Notes under the pieces: generated by a model
Databases searched by the model: none
Seen by the model: only the letters and a program-made list of their open reading frames with translations
What the model was told of the DNA's origin: nothing
Source: CABMGU01 sp964508495
Lineage (GTDB): Archaea; Nanobdellota; Nanobdellia; Woesearchaeales; ARS49
Reading direction: 5' to 3'
Length of the DNA: 33,836 bases
NCBI GenBank assembly: GCA_964508495.1
Contig: CAZDUA010000014.1
Span: 1-33,836, forward strand
Shown: positions 31,848-33,836 of the stretch, piece by piece
Position numbering within the stretch: position 1 is the stretch's first letter
Layout: each line of letters begins with the position of its first letter
Made by a program: the position numbers and the translations under genes

Positions 31848-31902
31848 GAACTAATAAAAACTGCACTCCTTAAAATGCGTATCCATCAAAAAGTTGAAAA
31901 CT

Positions 31903-32145
31903 TTACGGAATAAGCAGAATCTTTTCCTTAGATTTCAAGCCAGACAGAATACGCACCTGCTTCTTTGCCAGCTTGGAGAAAAACTTAATCACTGCGATAT
32001 TTGCCTTATTATCTTCGGCCGGAGCACTAATTGCAACGCGCAAAGCCAGTCTTCCATCATCCCATCCAAGAATTTCATCCTTCTCAGAATTAGCTTTTAC
32101 AAGAATCTTCAGCTTGCCTGACTTCAAAAAATCACTTATAGTCAC
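31903..32145 (-). CDS. DUF167 (YggU) family protein
   Basis: A protein of 80 residues from GTG 32145 (MTISDFLKSG). The DUF167 core is clear: LALRVAISAPAEDNKANIAVIKFFSKLA with the KANSEKDE start and a basic KSKEKILLI ending. The family is widespread and small; its function is not known. The start lies within the last codons of the TFS gene (14-nt overlap), so it is coupled to TFS in an operon with signal peptidase. A longer frame upstream exists but would lie deep inside TFS. Confidence 0.8.
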   Translation of the reverse strand: MTISDFLKSGKLKILVKANSEKDEILGWDDGRLALRVAISAPAEDNKANIAVIKFFSKLAKKQVRILSGLKSKEKILLIP

Positions 32146-32446
32146 GCCAAGTATGCCCGCACTTAGTGCACTTATGGAATCTTGTGGCAGGCTCGTCAGC
32201 ACTACGAGTCTGAATCTCCCAATACTCAGCCTTCACAGGACCACACTTAGGACAATCAGCATCAATAATTATGTTAGAAGTAGGCTCGTCCTCGACAATA
32301 ACAAAATCCTTAGCATTTCCTTTTGCAGACTCAGTAATAGTCATGCTCTCTGCAGCATGCTTGTAACCACAACTGCAAACAAACTGCTTCTTGCCACCAA
32401 CACTCTTAGGCAACAAAATACTCTTGCACTTAGGACAAAACATCAT
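32132..32446 (-). CDS. tfs: transcript cleavage factor TFS (TFIIS/RPB9-like)
   Basis: A protein of 104 residues, the normal length of archaeal TFS. An N-terminal zinc ribbon (CPKC near residue 4, CSCG near 29) and a C-terminal one (CPKCG near 66, CTKCG near 94) flank a linker. The tip of the second ribbon carries TRSADEPATRF, the acidic pair that enters RNA polymerase and stimulates RNA cleavage. ATG 32446 is fixed by AGGAGGGT 4 nt upstream and overlaps the signal peptidase stop (ATGA). This is a firmly archaeal gene. Confidence 0.93.
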   Translation of the reverse strand: MMFCPKCKSILLPKSVGGKKQFVCSCGYKHAAESMTITESAKGNAKDFVIVEDEPTSNIIIDADCPKCGPVKAEYWEIQTRSADEPATRFHKCTKCGHTWRDYK

Positions 32447-33069
32447 GCAAACCCTCCTGTAACAAACTGCCACAACCAAACAGCCACAATCTTAACCCAG
32501 CCCAAGAACGGAACGCGCCAGACGGCCTTACCAATAACCTTGTCCTGAGGAATACGCGCCTCAAAACCACCAACATCACAATTATGATCACCCTTAGTCC
32601 AATAATATTTCAAGCCATTCTCCTCAGAAACTCCAATTACACGATGAATAATCGGGTCAGGCCGGTTCTGGGCAAGATAAACAATCACGTCACCAAGCTC
32701 GGCCTTCTTAGCACTATACAAAACCATAATATCGCCCTTGTTAAAACCATTAACAAAATCAAAATCACGGAAAACAGCACGCGTGACATTCGCGTTCTCA
32801 TAATACTGCCCCTGAACTACTTTTTTCGAACAAGCAGAATTACAGCACATTTCATCAGACCAAAACTGGTCAAAATTACCATCATGCTCCATGCTGCCAG
32901 AAACAACAGCCACAATAGGAGCAGGAGTTCCCAAAACAAAACCAAGACCAGGATAAAGCAAGAACTTAATTATGATAAATGCAAGGATAACATTGGCAAT
33001 CCAGCTCCAAACACTTTCCTCTTCCCAGAGGAAAAACCAAATCTTCTTCAAAACATCCTTGAACGCCAT
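32443..33069 (-). CDS. signal peptidase I, archaeal type (S26B)
   Basis: A protein of 208 residues. A membrane helix (about 22-48) leads to the active site SGSM with Ser59. His142 (IIHRV) takes the place of the bacterial lysine and Asp161 (TKGDHN) completes the site, as in archaeal and ER-type enzymes. A last hydrophobic stretch (about 188-203) may be a second helix. Cysteines at 75, 76, 80 and 164 are unusual for the family. It removes signal peptides of exported proteins, many of which are encoded in this window. The transcript is leaderless from the shared TATA box and continues into TFS and DUF167. Confidence 0.92.
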   Translation of the reverse strand: MAFKDVLKKIWFFLWEEESVWSWIANVILAFIIIKFLLYPGLGFVLGTPAPIVAVVSGSMEHDGNFDQFWSDEMCCNSACSKKVVQGQYYENANVTRAVFRDFDFVNGFNKGDIMVLYSAKKAELGDVIVYLAQNRPDPIIHRVIGVSEENGLKYYWTKGDHNCDVGGFEARIPQDKVIGKAVWRVPFLGWVKIVAVWLWQFVTGGFA

Positions 33070-33090
33070 TCATCCATCAATCCCCACAAA

Positions 33091-33102
33091 GACTTAAAAA
33101 GG
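33091..33102. promoter_or_regulatory. shared TATA box of divergent leaderless genes
   Basis: GACTTAAAAAGG reads as a TATA box on both strands. Its centre (about 33096) is 27 nt from ATG 33069 on the minus strand and about 27 nt from ATG 33124 on the plus strand. Confidence 0.6.
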
Positions 33103-33123
33103 TTTTGTTTTATGGTATATGAA

Positions 33124-33567
33124 ATGAAACAGCATACAGGCGACTATTTTGAAGGAATTTTGCAGATAAGACACGGAAGCAGCGAACTAATCACCTGGAT
33201 ACATAATAGAATAATCAGCGACGGCAAAGCGAAAGTAGCCAAAGTAAAAAAAGTTACAAATGGCGTCGACTTGTACATGTCAGACCAGCATTATTTGCAA
33301 AGTCTGGGCAAGAAAATAAAAGAACACCAAGCAGGCATACTCAAGGTCAGCAGAAGACTGCACACTGTAGACAAAATGTCCAGCAAACTCCTATACAGAG
33401 TAACTGTTTTGTTCAAAGCACTGCCATTCAAAAGAGGAGACGTAATTACACTATATGGAGAAGAAGTAGAAGTCCTCACAATAAGCGCGCAAGCACAAGT
33501 CAAAATAGTAAAAAGCGGAGTAAAAAAGTACGTAAACCTAGAAACACTATCAAGAGCCGTCAGATAA
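33124..33567 (+). CDS. NMD3-like protein without zinc ribbons
   Basis: A protein of 147 residues from ATG 33124, chosen by the TATA distance; ATG 33112 adds four residues. Parts match the middle of archaeal NMD3 proteins: DYFEGILQIR, GVDLYMSDQHYLQSL and LYRVTVLFKALPFKRGDVITL. NMD3 binds the large ribosomal subunit. Archaeal NMD3 normally begins with paired CxxC zinc ribbons, which are absent here; no frame before the start supplies them. It may be a minimal form or a paralogue. Divergent from the signal peptidase operon. Confidence 0.7.
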   Translation: MKQHTGDYFEGILQIRHGSSELITWIHNRIISDGKAKVAKVKKVTNGVDLYMSDQHYLQSLGKKIKEHQAGILKVSRRLHTVDKMSSKLLYRVTVLFKALPFKRGDVITLYGEEVEVLTISAQAQVKIVKSGVKKYVNLETLSRAVR

Positions 33568-33572
33568 TAATT

Positions 33573-33836
33573 TCATGCTTTAACTATAACATTGCCTCTT
33601 CCTTTCTTAATACGTTTCAACAAGCCCTTGGCTTCGAGCTCGTCAATCATCAAAGAAACCTTTGCTTCAGAATAAGGAAACTGCCCCCTAATATCCTTCT
33701 GCGTAGTCCTGCCACCCTCCTTTTCAACAAACTCCAAAACCTTCTGCAATTCATCAGCAACCACGACTTCCCTTACTTCCTTAATAATTTCCTTCTCAAC
33801 AATTCTTTCAGGCTTCTTTGAAACCCTATAAACAAT
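33573..33836 (-). CDS. winged-helix regulator, 5' end outside the window
   Basis: The frame is open from the window edge to the stop at 33573, giving at least 87 residues. The last 63 residues form a winged-helix domain: the LQKVLEFVEKEGG helix, the TTQKDIRGQFPYSEAKVSLMI recognition part and LLKRIKKGRGNVIVK as the wing. Ahead of it lies a charged linker (PERIVEKEIIKEVREVV). This layout is typical of archaeal regulators with an N-terminal membrane anchor, but that part is not visible. GTG 33764 could start a short version; a longer protein is more likely. Confidence 0.65.
   Translation of the reverse strand: MVYRVSKKPERIVEKEIIKEVREVVVADELQKVLEFVEKEGGRTTQKDIRGQFPYSEAKVSLMIDELEAKGLLKRIKKGRGNVIVKA

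Noticed and set aside
32584..33123. Long extension of the NMD3-like frame through the signal peptidase gene
   Set aside because: It is antisense to a clear signal peptidase gene, and its composition is that of a shadow frame; a promoter sits just before ATG 33124.
1..33836. CRISPR array, rRNA gene or insertion sequence
   Set aside because: No regularly spaced repeats, no rRNA-like sequence and no transposase gene were seen on either strand.

Overview
The window is chromosomal DNA from an archaeon, most likely a DPANN lineage of the Woesearchaeota/Pacearchaeota type (the phylum is an inference). Evidence for Archaea: TATA boxes centred about 27 nt ahead of many start codons (leaderless genes), a tRNA-Trp split by a bulge-helix-bulge intron, an archaeal transcript-cleavage factor TFS, an archaeal-type signal peptidase, NucS, an NMD3-like protein, a COG1750-type Lon-like protease, a SpoIIM-family protein and CARDB/NEW3-type surface proteins with a PGF-pre-PGF-like domain. 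Host genes are compact and favour A-ending codons.

Layout. 0.2-7.4 kb (+): a cell-surface block holding a secreted beta-barrel-like protein, a lipoprotein with a coiled-coil tail, a glycine-rich repeat protein and two large membrane-anchored Ig-like proteins. Four of the five have strong G-rich Shine-Dalgarno sequences. 7.4-8.6 kb (-): an amino-acid permease, divergent from a tRNA-Trp gene (8649-8753) with a 31-nt T-arm intron. 8.7-10.3 kb (-): a probable foreign insert with a LAGLIDADG endonuclease whose 3' end runs antisense into the tRNA, plus an unrecognised gene. 10.4-13.2 kb (-): an operon NUDIX - PolX/PHP - small protein - DUF192. 13.3-15.2 kb (+): a lipoprotein, a family-4-like uracil-DNA glycosylase and a small coiled-coil protein. 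15.2-20.2 kb (-): a phospholipase D-like lipoprotein, a membrane Lon-like protease and topoisomerase IA. 20.4-28.5 kb (+): UbiB-like kinase, a small basic protein, a MoxR/ChlI-type ATPase with a VWA partner behind a structured leader, SpoIIM-family protein, metallophosphoesterase, MFS transporter, a hypothetical protein and a 33-residue protein. 28.7-31.1 kb (+): a P-loop kinase/dCMP deaminase fusion, NucS and a PlsC-type acyltransferase. 31.1-33.8 kb: a Tyr-rich surface protein, a small protein, then a SPase I - TFS - DUF167 operon sharing one promoter with a divergent NMD3-like gene, and a partial winged-helix gene at the right edge.

How the genes fit together. One theme is the cell envelope: barrel, lipoproteins, Ig-like proteins, signal peptidase, Lon-like protease, PLD, SpoIIM. 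The other is DNA and nucleotide maintenance: PolX, UDG, Topo IA, NucS, dCMP deaminase, NUDIX. The observations most worth following are the outer-membrane-like barrel in an archaeon, the kinase-deaminase fusion with its upstream structured small transcript, the mutually exclusive hairpins ahead of the MoxR-like gene, and the tRNA-Trp intron beside the homing endonuclease.
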